Shown here one piece after another: positions 52,483 through 61,517 of a DNA stretch of 64,000 nt. A model generated the notes under the pieces. It was not told where the DNA came from. It saw only the letters and a list, made by a program, of their open reading frames with translations, and made no database searches. Source of the stretch: Cupriavidus basilensis (lineage in GTDB: Bacteria; Pseudomonadota; Gammaproteobacteria; Burkholderiales; Burkholderiaceae); assembly GCF_008801925.2 (NCBI RefSeq), contig NZ_CP062803.1, positions 1,178,001-1,242,000 on the forward strand, written 5' to 3'. The position numbers and the translations under genes were made by a program. The first letter of the stretch is position 1. Every line of letters begins with the position of its first letter.

Positions 52483-53223
52483 ATGACTGAAGCTGACATA
52501 AAGGCGCACGCGTTCGCGATGCCGCTCACGAGTCCGGCATTCCCGTGCGGCCCCTATCGCTTTGTCAATCGCGAGTTCCTGATCATCACCTACCGCACCG
52601 ACCCCGACGCACTGGCAGCCGTGATACCCGCGCCGCTGGAGATGACCGAGCCGATCGTCAAGTTCGAGTTCATCCGCATGCCCGATTCAACCGGCTTCGG
52701 CGACTACACGGAAAGCGGCCAGGTCATTCCGGTGCGATTCAAGGGCGAGCACGGCGGCTACGTGCACGCCATGTTTCTCGACGATGGCTCGCCGATCGCG
52801 GCGGGCCGCGAAATCTGGGGCTTTCCCAAGAAGCTGGCCTCGCCGCAGCTACGCATCGAGAAGGACACGATCGGCGGCGTGCTGCGCTACGGTCCGGTCC
52901 CGATCGCCGTGGCGACGATGGGCTACAAGCACAAGACGCTTGCCCACGACAAGATCCTGGCATCGCTATGCGCGCCCAACTTCCTGCTCAAGATCATTCC
53001 GCACGTGGACGGGACGGCGCGCATCTGCGAACTGGTGCGCTACTTCTGCGAAGACATCACCGTGAAAGGCGCCTGGGAGGGGCCGGCGGGGCTCGAGCTG
53101 TTTCATCACGCGCTCGCGCCGGTCGCGGCGCTGCCGGTGCTCGAGGTGATTTCGGGCGTGCATATCCTCACCGACCTGACGCTGGGCCTGGGGACGGTTG
53201 TCCATGACTATCTGGCTGCGTGA
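52483..53223 (+). CDS. adc: Acetoacetate decarboxylase
   Basis: A 246-residue enzyme converting acetoacetate to acetone and CO2 through a Schiff base. The active-site lysine pair is K116-K117 in [10 protein letters not shown] and the conserved acid is in [10 protein letters not shown] (E77). The N-terminus ([14 protein letters not shown]) matches the family. CAGGAGCCCACGCC precedes the ATG at 52483. It is coupled to the patatin gene, linking lipid hydrolysis to ketone handling; in polyhydroxybutyrate producers acetoacetate is an intermediate of polymer turnover. Confidence 0.94.
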   Translation: MTEADIKAHAFAMPLTSPAFPCGPYRFVNREFLIITYRTDPDALAAVIPAPLEMTEPIVKFEFIRMPDSTGFGDYTESGQVIPVRFKGEHGGYVHAMFLDDGSPIAAGREIWGFPKKLASPQLRIEKDTIGGVLRYGPVPIAVATMGYKHKTLAHDKILASLCAPNFLLKIIPHVDGTARICELVRYFCEDITVKGAWEGPAGLELFHHALAPVAALPVLEVISGVHILTDLTLGLGTVVHDYLAA

Positions 53224-53227
53224 GCCC

Positions 53228-54568
53228 TCAGCGCATCCAACGCGAAAGCACGATGACATAGATCGCCGACGCGGTGAGCTGGGCCACGGTGACCGGCAGT
53301 CCAAAGCGCATGAACGTGGCGAACGTAACGGGCTTGCCGTGGCGCGCGCAGATGCCGGCGGACACGATGTTGGCTGATGCGCCGATGAGGGTGGCGTTGC
53401 CACCGAGCGTTGCGCCGAACATCATGCCGACGAACACCGGTATCGTGGCTGCGGGCCACTGGGTGAACAGCGCGCCAAGCGCGGCATCGGGCACGACCTC
53501 CGCCGCCACCAGGTAGCCCTTGATCATCAGGATCGACGCGGCCGCCACCGGGACGTTAGCCAGCAGGCTGGAGAGCAGGCCGATGACGGCAATCATCACC
53601 AGGGCAACGAGCGTCAGCTGGGTGCCGAACAACGCGTACAGCTTCAGCGCCATGACCTGCAGCAGCCCGGTCTTGGTCACCGCCTGCACGAGGCAGAAGA
53701 TGCACCCCAGGAACAACAGCGTCTTCCAGTCGACGTCCCGCAGCACGTCGTCGGTTGGCTCGAAGCGGGCTTCGTACCCGACCAGCAGCGCCAGGGCGCT
53801 GGCGATCAGCGCGACCATGGGCGGCACCAGCCGGGTGGGCAGGTGCTCGCCGAAAATGAACAGCGCCACCATCGTCAGCAGGACGGCGAGCGAGAGCCCC
53901 GCATAGACGGGGCGCTCGAGCCGTTTGTGTGGCCGGCGCTGCGGCAAGGCACGCCGCATCCGCCACAGGTCCGGCATCAGCAGCGGCAACAGCGGAACGA
54001 TGACGAGCAGGGCGATCACGCCGCCCAGGCTGACGCGGCGCAGGTACTCGCCGAATGTCATGCCGATCGCGCTGCCGACGAGGAAGGTCGCCGGGTCGCC
54101 GACCAGCGTGAGCAGGCCGGCGGAATTGCTCACGATGGCGGTCAGCACCATCGGCCCGACAAAGTCCACCTCCAGGGCCATGGCCACACGGATGATGATG
54201 GGGGCGATCAGGATCACCGTGGTCGCGTTCGGCAAGAAGGCACACAAGGGCGCAACCATGGCGATCAGCAACAACAGGAAACGCTTGCCGCTGCCACCCG
54301 TGGCGCTCAGGTACACGTCGCCGAGGCGGTCGAACAGGCCCGTGGTGGACAGGATGCGCGCCACCACCATGCCACCAAACAGCAAGCTGATGGGGCCGCC
54401 GGAGGTGCGGGTGGCGCTCAGCAGATCCTGTTCGTTGAGGATCCCCAGCGCGATCAGCACGCACACGCCGATCAGGGCTGCCACCGCCATGTCCATCAGG
54501 TTCAAGGCGATGACCAGGATCACGGCCCCGAAGACGCCAAGGACGATATAGATCTGCAGATCACTCAT
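53228..54568 (-). CDS. ArsB/SLC13-type ion transporter superfamily permease
   Basis: A 446-residue membrane protein with about 11-12 helices. The paired hairpin motifs of the superfamily are SNSAGLLTLVGDPATFLVGSA and ATLGGNATLIGASANIVSAG, placed symmetrically in the two halves. The central charged loop is RALPQRRPHKRLERP. Possible substrates are dicarboxylates, arsenite or sodium/proton exchange; the sequence does not decide. It is convergent with adc, 4 bp apart. Confidence 0.9.
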   Translation of the reverse strand: MSDLQIYIVLGVFGAVILVIALNLMDMAVAALIGVCVLIALGILNEQDLLSATRTSGGPISLLFGGMVVARILSTTGLFDRLGDVYLSATGGSGKRFLLLLIAMVAPLCAFLPNATTVILIAPIIIRVAMALEVDFVGPMVLTAIVSNSAGLLTLVGDPATFLVGSAIGMTFGEYLRRVSLGGVIALLVIVPLLPLLMPDLWRMRRALPQRRPHKRLERPVYAGLSLAVLLTMVALFIFGEHLPTRLVPPMVALIASALALLVGYEARFEPTDDVLRDVDWKTLLFLGCIFCLVQAVTKTGLLQVMALKLYALFGTQLTLVALVMIAVIGLLSSLLANVPVAAASILMIKGYLVAAEVVPDAALGALFTQWPAATIPVFVGMMFGATLGGNATLIGASANIVSAGICARHGKPVTFATFMRFGLPVTVAQLTASAIYVIVLSRWMR

Positions 54569-54629
54569 GCGGCGACCTCCGCGGCCCGTTGCACCTATCT
54601 CACCTATCTCACCGATCCCGCCATCGTCC

Positions 54630-55679
54630 CTACCGCATGGGCGGCGCGTACATCAGTCCGCCCTGCGTCCACGGCCGGTTGAGGCCGCGCTCCAGCTTGA
54701 GCGGGCTTTGCGCGCCAAGATTGCGCTCGAACATCTCGCCGTAGTTGCCCACGCTTTGCACCGCGCGCACGGCCCAGCCCGGGTCTACGCCAAGCGCCTT
54801 GCTGGCGTCGTCGCCGGGCTCGAGGGCGGCGCCAGGCAACGGATCGCGCATGCGCTCGCGCACGTTGGATTGCGTGATCCCGTTCTCTTCGGCGGCAATG
54901 AGCGAGAAAAGTACCCAGCGGACCAGTGTCAGCCACTGCTGGTCGTCGTTGCGCACGACCGGTCCGAGCGGCTCCTTGGAGATCCGCTCCGGCAGGATGA
55001 CGTAGGCTTGCGATCCCTCCCGGCCCCGCAGGCGCACGGCTGCGAGATGCGAGGCATCCGCGGTGTAGGCGAGGCAGCGGCCCGCAAAGAAGGCGTCGGC
55101 CACTTCGGTTGCGGAGTCCACGGCGAGCGGGCTCATGCTCAACCGCTTCGCCGCGAAATAGGCGGCCAGATGTTCTTCGCTCGATGTCCCTTTCTCGACG
55201 CAGACGGTGGCGCGGTCAAGCGCGGCAATCGACTTCGGCGCGCCTCGCTGCGGCACCATGAAGGCCTGGCCATCATAAAAGAGGATGCCGGCAAACTGCA
55301 CGCCCAGCGTGCTCTCACGCGCGAGGGTCCACGTGGTGTTGCGGCTGATCAGGTCCACCACGCCGGTGCGCAGGGCCGGAAACCTGGCTGAAGCCTTCAG
55401 CGCGACGAAGGTGACCTTGTCAGCCCTGCCCAGCGCCGCCGCCGCCACGGCGCGACAGAAATCGACGTCAAGGCCAGACCAGCGGCCCGCCGCGTCCTTC
55501 GCCGAAAACCCCGCAATGCCCTCGCTGACACCGCAGCGCAGCGTGCCGCGCGACCTGGCCTGCGCCAGCGTATCGCCATCCGCGGCATGGGCCGGCAAGC
55601 CGGCGGCGGCGAGCAACGGCAACGTTCCCAGCCACAGTCGTTTGACGATGCGCCGGACGATATGCCGAAGGTGGATCAT
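54630..55679 (-). CDS. Amino-acid ABC transporter substrate-binding protein
   Basis: A 349-residue periplasmic protein of solute-binding family 3 (general L-amino acid, AapJ-like branch). The signal peptide (LWLGTLPLLAAAGLPAHA) is cleaved before ADGDT. The core has LRCGVSEGIAGFSAKDAAGRWSGLDVDFCRAVAAAAL and LISRNTTWTLARESTLGVQFAG. No permease or ATPase gene is next to it, so it is an orphan binding protein. The ATG at 55679 has GGGGGC at the right distance. It is 61 bp from the permease gene upstream in the same orientation, but no functional link is evident. Confidence 0.88.
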   Translation of the reverse strand: MIHLRHIVRRIVKRLWLGTLPLLAAAGLPAHAADGDTLAQARSRGTLRCGVSEGIAGFSAKDAAGRWSGLDVDFCRAVAAAALGRADKVTFVALKASARFPALRTGVVDLISRNTTWTLARESTLGVQFAGILFYDGQAFMVPQRGAPKSIAALDRATVCVEKGTSSEEHLAAYFAAKRLSMSPLAVDSATEVADAFFAGRCLAYTADASHLAAVRLRGREGSQAYVILPERISKEPLGPVVRNDDQQWLTLVRWVLFSLIAAEENGITQSNVRERMRDPLPGAALEPGDDASKALGVDPGWAVRAVQSVGNYGEMFERNLGAQSPLKLERGLNRPWTQGGLMYAPPMR

Positions 55680-55835
55680 GCTTGCCCCCAAGCCAGGCGC
55701 GGCAGCGCGCCGCGGCTGCCGACAGATTCACTCTGGCAGCGATCTCCTGGGGCGTCAATTGGCCTTTCGTCGTACGGGCAAGGGAGAGGGTGGGGGACAC
55801 CACGTCCGGCCAATATGCAATATGGGAGACTTGCA

Positions 55836-55988
55836 ATGAGGCGCTTGACGATCACCGACATGCCTGCTGCTGAGGAACGCGATCGGGACGGGTCCGAGCG
55901 CCTTTTCTGTCTTGCGTGGACCAAAAGGGCGGCTACGCTATTAGGTGTCCCCCGAGAATTCGCAAACCTTCGACCTACGCTCGTCTGA
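55836..55988 (+). CDS. Possible small ORF, uncertain
   Basis: A 50-codon frame starting MRRLTITDMPAAEERDRDG with GGGAG 8 nt before the ATG. It lies in the 408-bp gap between the binding-protein and TPR genes. The product is not recognised; the second half (FCLAWTKRAATLLGV) is mildly hydrophobic. It may be spurious. The rest of the gap shows no other gene. Confidence 0.2.
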   Translation: MRRLTITDMPAAEERDRDGSERLFCLAWTKRAATLLGVPREFANLRPTLV

Positions 55989-56087
55989 TCTGCGCTGTGG
56001 TCCGCCATGCCGGCGGCGGCGAGCCATCCACCACGGATGGCGGCAAATGACAGGCAGTACCGCCTGGCCCGGCCCAAGGAGACGCCA

Positions 56088-57725
56088 ATGATGAAAGCAA
56101 TCGGACAGTTTTCTCGCCTCGGCGCGCTGATGGCCGTGCTGGCTCTGCCGTCCTTTGCAAATGCGCAGGCAGTCCAGGCTACCCAGGGCAACGAGAAATT
56201 CGGCACGGTTCATTTTCCGACCTCGTGCAACCCGGCGGCCCAGCGGCAGTTCGAGCACGCGCTGGCAATGCTGCACTCCTTTTACTATCCAAATACCGTT
56301 TCGGCATTCAAATCCGTACTTGAGGACGATCCACAATGCGCCATTGCCTATTGGGGCATTGCGATGAGCCAACGTCCCAATCCATTGCTGACACCCTTTG
56401 ACGAGACCAGCCTGAAAAACGGGCTGGAAGCGTCGCAAAGGGGCCTGGCGCTTGGTCCGAAGACGGAACGGGAAGCCGACTGGCTGCGCGCGATTGATCT
56501 GTTCTACAAGGACTACCGCACGGTCAGCCAGCAGCAGCGCACGCTGGCGTACGAGCAAGCGATGGCGAAGCTCTCCGCCAAATATCCACGAGATACCGAG
56601 GCCGCCATTTTCTACGCGCTCGCCCTGAACGAGGCTGCATCGCACAGTGATAAAACTTACGCCAGGCAGCTTAAGGCAGGCGCCATTCTGGAGAGGATCT
56701 ATCACGCGCAACCAGACCATCCAGGGGTTGCCCACTACCTGATTCACAGCTACGACTGTTCAGCGCTTGCGCAGCGCGGCCTGCCCTTCGCCGAGAAGTA
56801 TGCGTCGATTGCTCCCGACGCGCCCCACGCGCTCCACATGCCTTCGCATACCTATTCGATGCTGGGGATGTGGCCGGAGTCCGTCAAATCGAACGAGGCC
56901 GCCCTGATTGTCATGGTTGGGGATGCCGCCAGAGCCTGGCCCGGGGCGACACATCCAAACGCCCCGCACTCGTGGGACTTCATGGAGTACGCGTACCTGC
57001 AGATGGGAATGGATCGGCGCGCTTCCAGCGTGCGGGATCAGGCAGAGGCGGCACGGAAGTTCCCCTTTGAGCGGCCCGCGCTATACACGGCGCTTGCCGC
57101 CATCCCTGCGCGCTATGCGCTGGAGCGCGGTGCATGGCAGGAGGCCGCGGCGCTGCAACCGCGCGGCAGCAGCTATGCGCAGGCCGAGGCGATCACGTAT
57201 TTCACGCGGGCACTTGGCGCCGCACGCAGCGGCGATCCGCAAGCCGCGCAGGCCGACATCGAGAAGCTGCGCGAACTGCGCGCGAACCTCGAGAAGTCAA
57301 GGCAAGCCTACTGGGTCGAGCAGGGCGACGCGCAAATCCTCGCTGCAAGCGCCTGGGTCGAGCTGGACATGGGCAGGAATGAGGAAGCCGTGAGCCATAT
57401 GCGGCAGGCGGCCAAGCTCGAAGACGCGAGCGAGAAGGATGTGGCCATGGAAAACCGTCTGTATCCGATGCGCGAGCTCCTGGGCGATATGCTGCTGGGA
57501 CTGCACCAGCCTGGCGCTGCATTGCAGGAATATGAGACTTCCCTGAAGTCCACCCCGAACCGGCTGCGAGGACTGTATGGCGCGGCAAAGTCAGCGCAGA
57601 TGCTGCACGACGATGCGAAGGCGGCCAACTACTTCAAAAGGCTGGTCTTGCTGACGGCCAATGCCGATGCCACCAGGACCGAGATCCAGGAGGCCAGAGG
57701 CTATCGCGACAACGCGAAACCGTAA
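56088..57725 (+). CDS. Periplasmic tetratricopeptide-repeat protein
   Basis: A 545-residue protein with a signal peptide (MMKAIGQFSRLGALMAVLALPSFANA). TPR-like helix pairs cover the length: PAAQRQFEHALAMLHSFYYPNTVSAFKSVLEDDPQCAIAYWGIAM at the start and EAVSHMRQAAKLEDASEK and GAALQEYETSLKSTPNRLRGLYGAAKSAQ towards the end. It resembles large secreted TPR proteins found next to metal or copper genes in Burkholderiales, but no catalytic motif is seen. AAGGAGACGCCA precedes the ATG pair at 56088/56091. Convergent with the YVTN gene, 11 bp apart. Confidence 0.88.
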   Translation: MMKAIGQFSRLGALMAVLALPSFANAQAVQATQGNEKFGTVHFPTSCNPAAQRQFEHALAMLHSFYYPNTVSAFKSVLEDDPQCAIAYWGIAMSQRPNPLLTPFDETSLKNGLEASQRGLALGPKTEREADWLRAIDLFYKDYRTVSQQQRTLAYEQAMAKLSAKYPRDTEAAIFYALALNEAASHSDKTYARQLKAGAILERIYHAQPDHPGVAHYLIHSYDCSALAQRGLPFAEKYASIAPDAPHALHMPSHTYSMLGMWPESVKSNEAALIVMVGDAARAWPGATHPNAPHSWDFMEYAYLQMGMDRRASSVRDQAEAARKFPFERPALYTALAAIPARYALERGAWQEAAALQPRGSSYAQAEAITYFTRALGAARSGDPQAAQADIEKLRELRANLEKSRQAYWVEQGDAQILAASAWVELDMGRNEEAVSHMRQAAKLEDASEKDVAMENRLYPMRELLGDMLLGLHQPGAALQEYETSLKSTPNRLRGLYGAAKSAQMLHDDAKAANYFKRLVLLTANADATRTEIQEARGYRDNAKP

Positions 57726-57736
57726 GGATCGTATTG

Positions 57737-58789
57737 TCAAGGCGCATCGAGCGTCCCGGGGCTCTTCGGGTAGGTGACAATGCCCCAGCTCAGCGCCACG
57801 CCGGCCACTTCGCGCAGCGGCTGGTAGGTCCGCGCGTCCACCACATAGACGGCGTTCGAGCGGCCGCAGGCGATCAGCAGCCGCGCGTCGTCGGGGGTGA
57901 AGCTGAAGTGCCAGCAGCGTTTGCCGGTGGCGATGTTGGCGATGTTCTCATAGCTGCCGGCATCGAATACCTGGATGGTGTCCGCCCGCGACGCGGCCAC
58001 GAACAGGCGTTTGCCGGCACGGTCGAAGGCGGCTCCGTAGGGCCCGCTGCGCGTCGGCACCGTGCGCAGGATGTGGTAGTCGGCCGCATCGAGCACCAGG
58101 AACGCACTGGCTGACTCCAGCGTGACGATATAGCGCTGTCCGTCGGGGCTCACCTTGATGCCGCGCGGCCGCGACCCGGGCGGTGTCTTGATCAGGTTGA
58201 GGCGGCGGCCGCTGGCGCGCTCGTAGACCGACACCGTATCGTCGCCCTCGTTGGTGACCAGCAGCAGGCGCGCGTCCGGCGAGAATTCGATGCCTTCGGT
58301 CTCCAGGCCGCTAGGGATCGCGCGCGTGACGCGCCAGTCCTTGAGGTCGATCACGGCGATCTGCGCCGGGACCGGTGCGTCGTCGCCAGCCTTGCCCGGC
58401 TCGCCGGGCTCATAGGTGACGAAAGCCTGCCCGCCGGACACGCGCACGAATTCCGGGTTCTTGCCGATCGGGATGCGCCTGGCCAGTTGGCCATCGCGTG
58501 TGTCGATGACGGTAAGGTCGCCGGTTCCCTTGTTGGCGGCCAGCAGGTATCGTCCATCCGTACTGATGGCGATGCCGCGCGGGCCCTTGCCGCCGGTGTC
58601 GAGCGTGCTTGTGATGTCGAGCCGGTCGAGGTCGATCACCGCGATGCCGCCGCTCTCGCTCGACACATAGGCCTTGGCCGCCTGAGCGCCTCGCGGCGCC
58701 GCGCCTGGCGCGCAAGCGGCGCAGGCCAGCGCGGCGCATAGCGCCAGCATGATCCGGCCAGATTGGCCATTGCCCTGTCTCGTCGCCAT
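57737..58789 (-). CDS. YVTN beta-propeller lipoprotein (PQQ-associated type)
   Basis: A 350-residue lipoprotein with the lipobox ALACAACAPG near residue 23. It is a seven-bladed propeller with repeats of about 42 residues, each having a D-G-(R/K)-x-L-x-(V/A)-(A/T)-N pattern: GPRGIAISTDGRYLLAANKG, EGIEFSPDARLLLVTNEGD, RGIKVSPDGQRYIVTLESA, YGAAFDRAGKRLFVAASRA. The family includes proteins linked to PQQ-dependent alcohol catabolism. It lies 118 bp downstream of a TonB receptor on the same strand, so the two form an apparent operon. GGGAGGC precedes the ATG. Confidence 0.88.
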   Translation of the reverse strand: MATRQGNGQSGRIMLALCAALACAACAPGAAPRGAQAAKAYVSSESGGIAVIDLDRLDITSTLDTGGKGPRGIAISTDGRYLLAANKGTGDLTVIDTRDGQLARRIPIGKNPEFVRVSGGQAFVTYEPGEPGKAGDDAPVPAQIAVIDLKDWRVTRAIPSGLETEGIEFSPDARLLLVTNEGDDTVSVYERASGRRLNLIKTPPGSRPRGIKVSPDGQRYIVTLESASAFLVLDAADYHILRTVPTRSGPYGAAFDRAGKRLFVAASRADTIQVFDAGSYENIANIATGKRCWHFSFTPDDARLLIACGRSNAVYVVDARTYQPLREVAGVALSWGIVTYPKSPGTLDAP

Positions 58790-58907
58790 GCACGCCTCCC
58801 GTTTTTTGCGTTGCTTGCCGTTGTTCCCGGCCCGATCCCATCCGGCTGCCTTTCATTCTTGGCGACGGCGCGGCAACTGCCAAGGATTTCCCACATGCCT
58901 GCCGCCG

Positions 58908-61262
58908 CTAGCGCCCGCCCCATTCATAGCGCACGCCCACCAGAAAAAGGCGCGGCGCGCCCGGTGCGACGAAGCGCTCGATCGGCACGGCCGCGCCGGG
59001 CTGCAGCAGGGTGCCGCCGGGAAACACGTTGAGGCCCGCCTGCCCATAGGTTTCATATCGGCGGTCGAACACATTGTCGATGCGCGCGTAGAGCTGCCAG
59101 CGCGCATCGACCTGCCAGCTCGCCCGCAGGTTGAACAGCACGAAGCCGGCGGTGCGCGCCAGGCGCGGATCCTGCGCGCTCAGCGCGCCGTCCTCATTGC
59201 CGGCCACCGGGCGCGACGACGATACGACCATGGCGCCGCCGAGCGTGACCGACTCGGTGGCACGCCAGTCACCGCTGAGCTTGAAGCTGTGCAGCGGCAC
59301 GCCCGCCATGCGCGTGCCGGGGCGCACATTGACGGGCGCCGCGAACGGCGTCTGGATCTGGCCGTCTGCCTGGTAGGTGGCTTGCAGGTAGCTGTAGCTG
59401 ACGCGCAGCATCACCCGCCCCAGCCGCTGGCGCAGCCCAAGTTCCAGCCCCTGGCTGCGGGTCTTGGGGAAGTTGGTGAAGTAGCCAAGCGGGCTGACCG
59501 GCGAGCGCTGGAACAGGATGTCGTCGCGGTTGTCGCTGCGGTACAGCGCGAGCGTGAGCTCGGTGGCATCAGCGGCCTTCCAGCGCCCGCCGAACTCCAC
59601 CGTGCGCGCTACCACCTGGCGCAGGTACGGATCCGCCTGCAGGCCGGTGGGCAGCTGGCAGGCGTTGGCCGGATCCGCGCAGCCCAGCTCGATGGCGGTC
59701 GGCATGCGCGTGCCTTGCGAGGCCGAGGCAAAGACCGTGAGGCCGCTGCGCAACTGGTGCGAGAGCCCAAGCGAAGGATTGAGCTTCGAGAACGTGAAGC
59801 GTTCGTCGGATGCATTCGGCAAGGTCAGCACCGTGTGCGTGCTCGAGGTGTTCCAGCGCGCGCTCGCGGTGAGGTAGCTGTGCGGCAAGAGCTTGACGGT
59901 ATCGGAGGCATACAGGCTGACGGTGCTGGTGCGTCCATCGAGCGAGGCGTTGGTGCCGGGCGTGGCGCCGGGGTCCGCCACCGCCACGCGATCGTCGCTG
60001 AAGCTGGCGGGCTGCGTGTCCTGGCGATACGATGCGCGGCTTAGCGCAAAGGCGGCGCCCAGTACTGCGCTGTGGATGTCGCCCGTATGGGACCACTGCC
60101 CGGACAGCCCGTAGTCATGCGTGTTGACGGTCGAGGTGTTGAACACCGCGCTGGCCGGCGCGGCGCCGGGCTCGCAACCCGCGTTGCCGGCATTGCCCTG
60201 GCAGCCAAGCAAGGTGCCGAGGTAGTCGTCGCTGACATCCCCGGTGCTGGCCTTTGCGTGCCCCAGGCGAGCATAAGCCGTCAGCGCGATCTGGTCCTCG
60301 GCGTTGAGCTGGTGCGTGCCGTTGAGCGTGACCTGCAGCGAGCGCGTGCGGGTGAGGTCGGGCGCGGTGTAGATGGCATTGCGCTGGCTGCCGTAGATGC
60401 TGTCTGGCAGCAGGCCATTGCCGGACAGGCTGCTGCTGCTGCCCGCCACGCTCACGCTCCATTGCGTATCGGTGGTCGAGCGGCCGACCTTGGCGAACAG
60501 GTTGCCCAGGCTGCTGCCGGACAGCTGGCGCCAGCCGTCCTCGCGAAAGCCCGTGCCCGCCACGAAGGCGTGCCAGCCATCGCCAAGCAGCTTTCCCCCG
60601 CTCACGTCGAGCCGCGCGCGGCCGTGGCTGCCGAGGCTCAGGTCGGCCTCCACGCCGGGATGCGTCTCGCCGGACTTGGTGGTCAGCGCCAGCGCGCCGC
60701 CGAGCGCGTTGAGGCCGTAGAGCGGGTTGCTGCCGGGCACCAGCGTGATGGTGCTGATGGCAGCCTCGGGGATCGCCGTCCAGTCGACCACATCGCCCAG
60801 CGCGCCATTCTGGCGCACCCCGTCCAGGTAGAGCGCGATGCCCTGCGCCGCGCCCAGGGTGGAGGACAGGCGGTAGCCGCGATAGAGAATGTCCTTCTGG
60901 AACGGGTTGCCCTGTACGTCGTTGATCACCACGCTGTCCATGGTCTCGCCCAGGAACGAGGACAGGTTGCCGGACTTGGCGCGCTCCATGTCGGCGTCCG
61001 TCGCGGTTTGCACATTGCCGGCAAACGCCTCGCGCGGGATGGAGAACGACGGCAGCGGCGCGGGCGCGACCACGGTGACCTCGCGCAGGTTGTGGACCTC
61101 GTCGCCAGGCGCGGCGGGCGGCGCCTGGGCGGCCACGCCTGCCGCTGCGCCCGCAGCCAGCGCCGCCAGGGCCACCCTCGCCACCTGCGCCCATGCGGCT
61201 GCCCTACGTTGCGCGGCGGGCGCGAGCCTTGAGCGGCGCGGACAGGGGAGGGCGGAGGCCAT
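58908..61262 (-). CDS. TonB-dependent outer-membrane receptor
   Basis: A 784-residue receptor. The signal region is residues 1-45. A TonB box-like EVTVVAPAP follows near residue 60. The plug domain has NLSSFLGETMDSVVINDVQGNPFQKDILYRGYR and IALYLDGVRQNGALGDVVDWTAIPEAAISTITLVPGSNPLYGLNALGGAL. The barrel contains the conserved LNPSLGLSHQLRSGLTVFASASQGTRMPTAIEL region, and the C-terminus ends LVGVRYEWGGR. The ligand (siderophore, cobalamin or metal-organic complex) is unknown. Confidence 0.95.
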   Translation of the reverse strand: MASALPCPRRSRLAPAAQRRAAAWAQVARVALAALAAGAAAGVAAQAPPAAPGDEVHNLREVTVVAPAPLPSFSIPREAFAGNVQTATDADMERAKSGNLSSFLGETMDSVVINDVQGNPFQKDILYRGYRLSSTLGAAQGIALYLDGVRQNGALGDVVDWTAIPEAAISTITLVPGSNPLYGLNALGGALALTTKSGETHPGVEADLSLGSHGRARLDVSGGKLLGDGWHAFVAGTGFREDGWRQLSGSSLGNLFAKVGRSTTDTQWSVSVAGSSSSLSGNGLLPDSIYGSQRNAIYTAPDLTRTRSLQVTLNGTHQLNAEDQIALTAYARLGHAKASTGDVSDDYLGTLLGCQGNAGNAGCEPGAAPASAVFNTSTVNTHDYGLSGQWSHTGDIHSAVLGAAFALSRASYRQDTQPASFSDDRVAVADPGATPGTNASLDGRTSTVSLYASDTVKLLPHSYLTASARWNTSSTHTVLTLPNASDERFTFSKLNPSLGLSHQLRSGLTVFASASQGTRMPTAIELGCADPANACQLPTGLQADPYLRQVVARTVEFGGRWKAADATELTLALYRSDNRDDILFQRSPVSPLGYFTNFPKTRSQGLELGLRQRLGRVMLRVSYSYLQATYQADGQIQTPFAAPVNVRPGTRMAGVPLHSFKLSGDWRATESVTLGGAMVVSSSRPVAGNEDGALSAQDPRLARTAGFVLFNLRASWQVDARWQLYARIDNVFDRRYETYGQAGLNVFPGGTLLQPGAAVPIERFVAPGAPRLFLVGVRYEWGGR

Positions 61263-61324
61263 GACCGATTCCGTGGGGACAAGGACGCAAGGGCGGAGGA
61301 TCGCGGGTGATGCAAGTGCTACTT

Positions 61325-61353
61325 ACTGTAGTGCACAGGGTGGCAAGCGCCAA
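61325..61353 (-). promoter_or_regulatory. Probable promoter of the TonB receptor operon
   Basis: On the minus strand, -35 TTGGCG (61348-61353) and -10 TACAGT (61325-61330) with a 17-bp spacer. The receptor start lies 63 bp from the -10. No operator with known sequence was recognised. Confidence 0.45.
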
Positions 61354-61517
61354 ATCGATCACGCGGCAGCAGCGGGGCAGCGGGGTGGCGGCGCGCGCTG
61401 CATTTTTCGCCTAGAGTTTGAAGGCGTGCCAAGCGCACCGCACCCGCTTGCCGTGTTGCTGTGTTGCTGTATTGCAGCATCACGATGTCTGATGTTCATC
61501 GGATCGAGGAGTCCGCC

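Noticed and set aside
55917..55932. TGGACCAAAAGGGCGG, resembling the left half of the DosR-like box, upstream of the TPR gene.
   Set aside because: Only the left half matches; the right half lacks GTCC, so it is not counted as a fourth site.
55676..56206. A 176-codon minus-strand frame spanning the region between the binding protein and TPR genes.
   Set aside because: It overlaps the start of the TPR gene on the other strand and has no motif or ribosome site.
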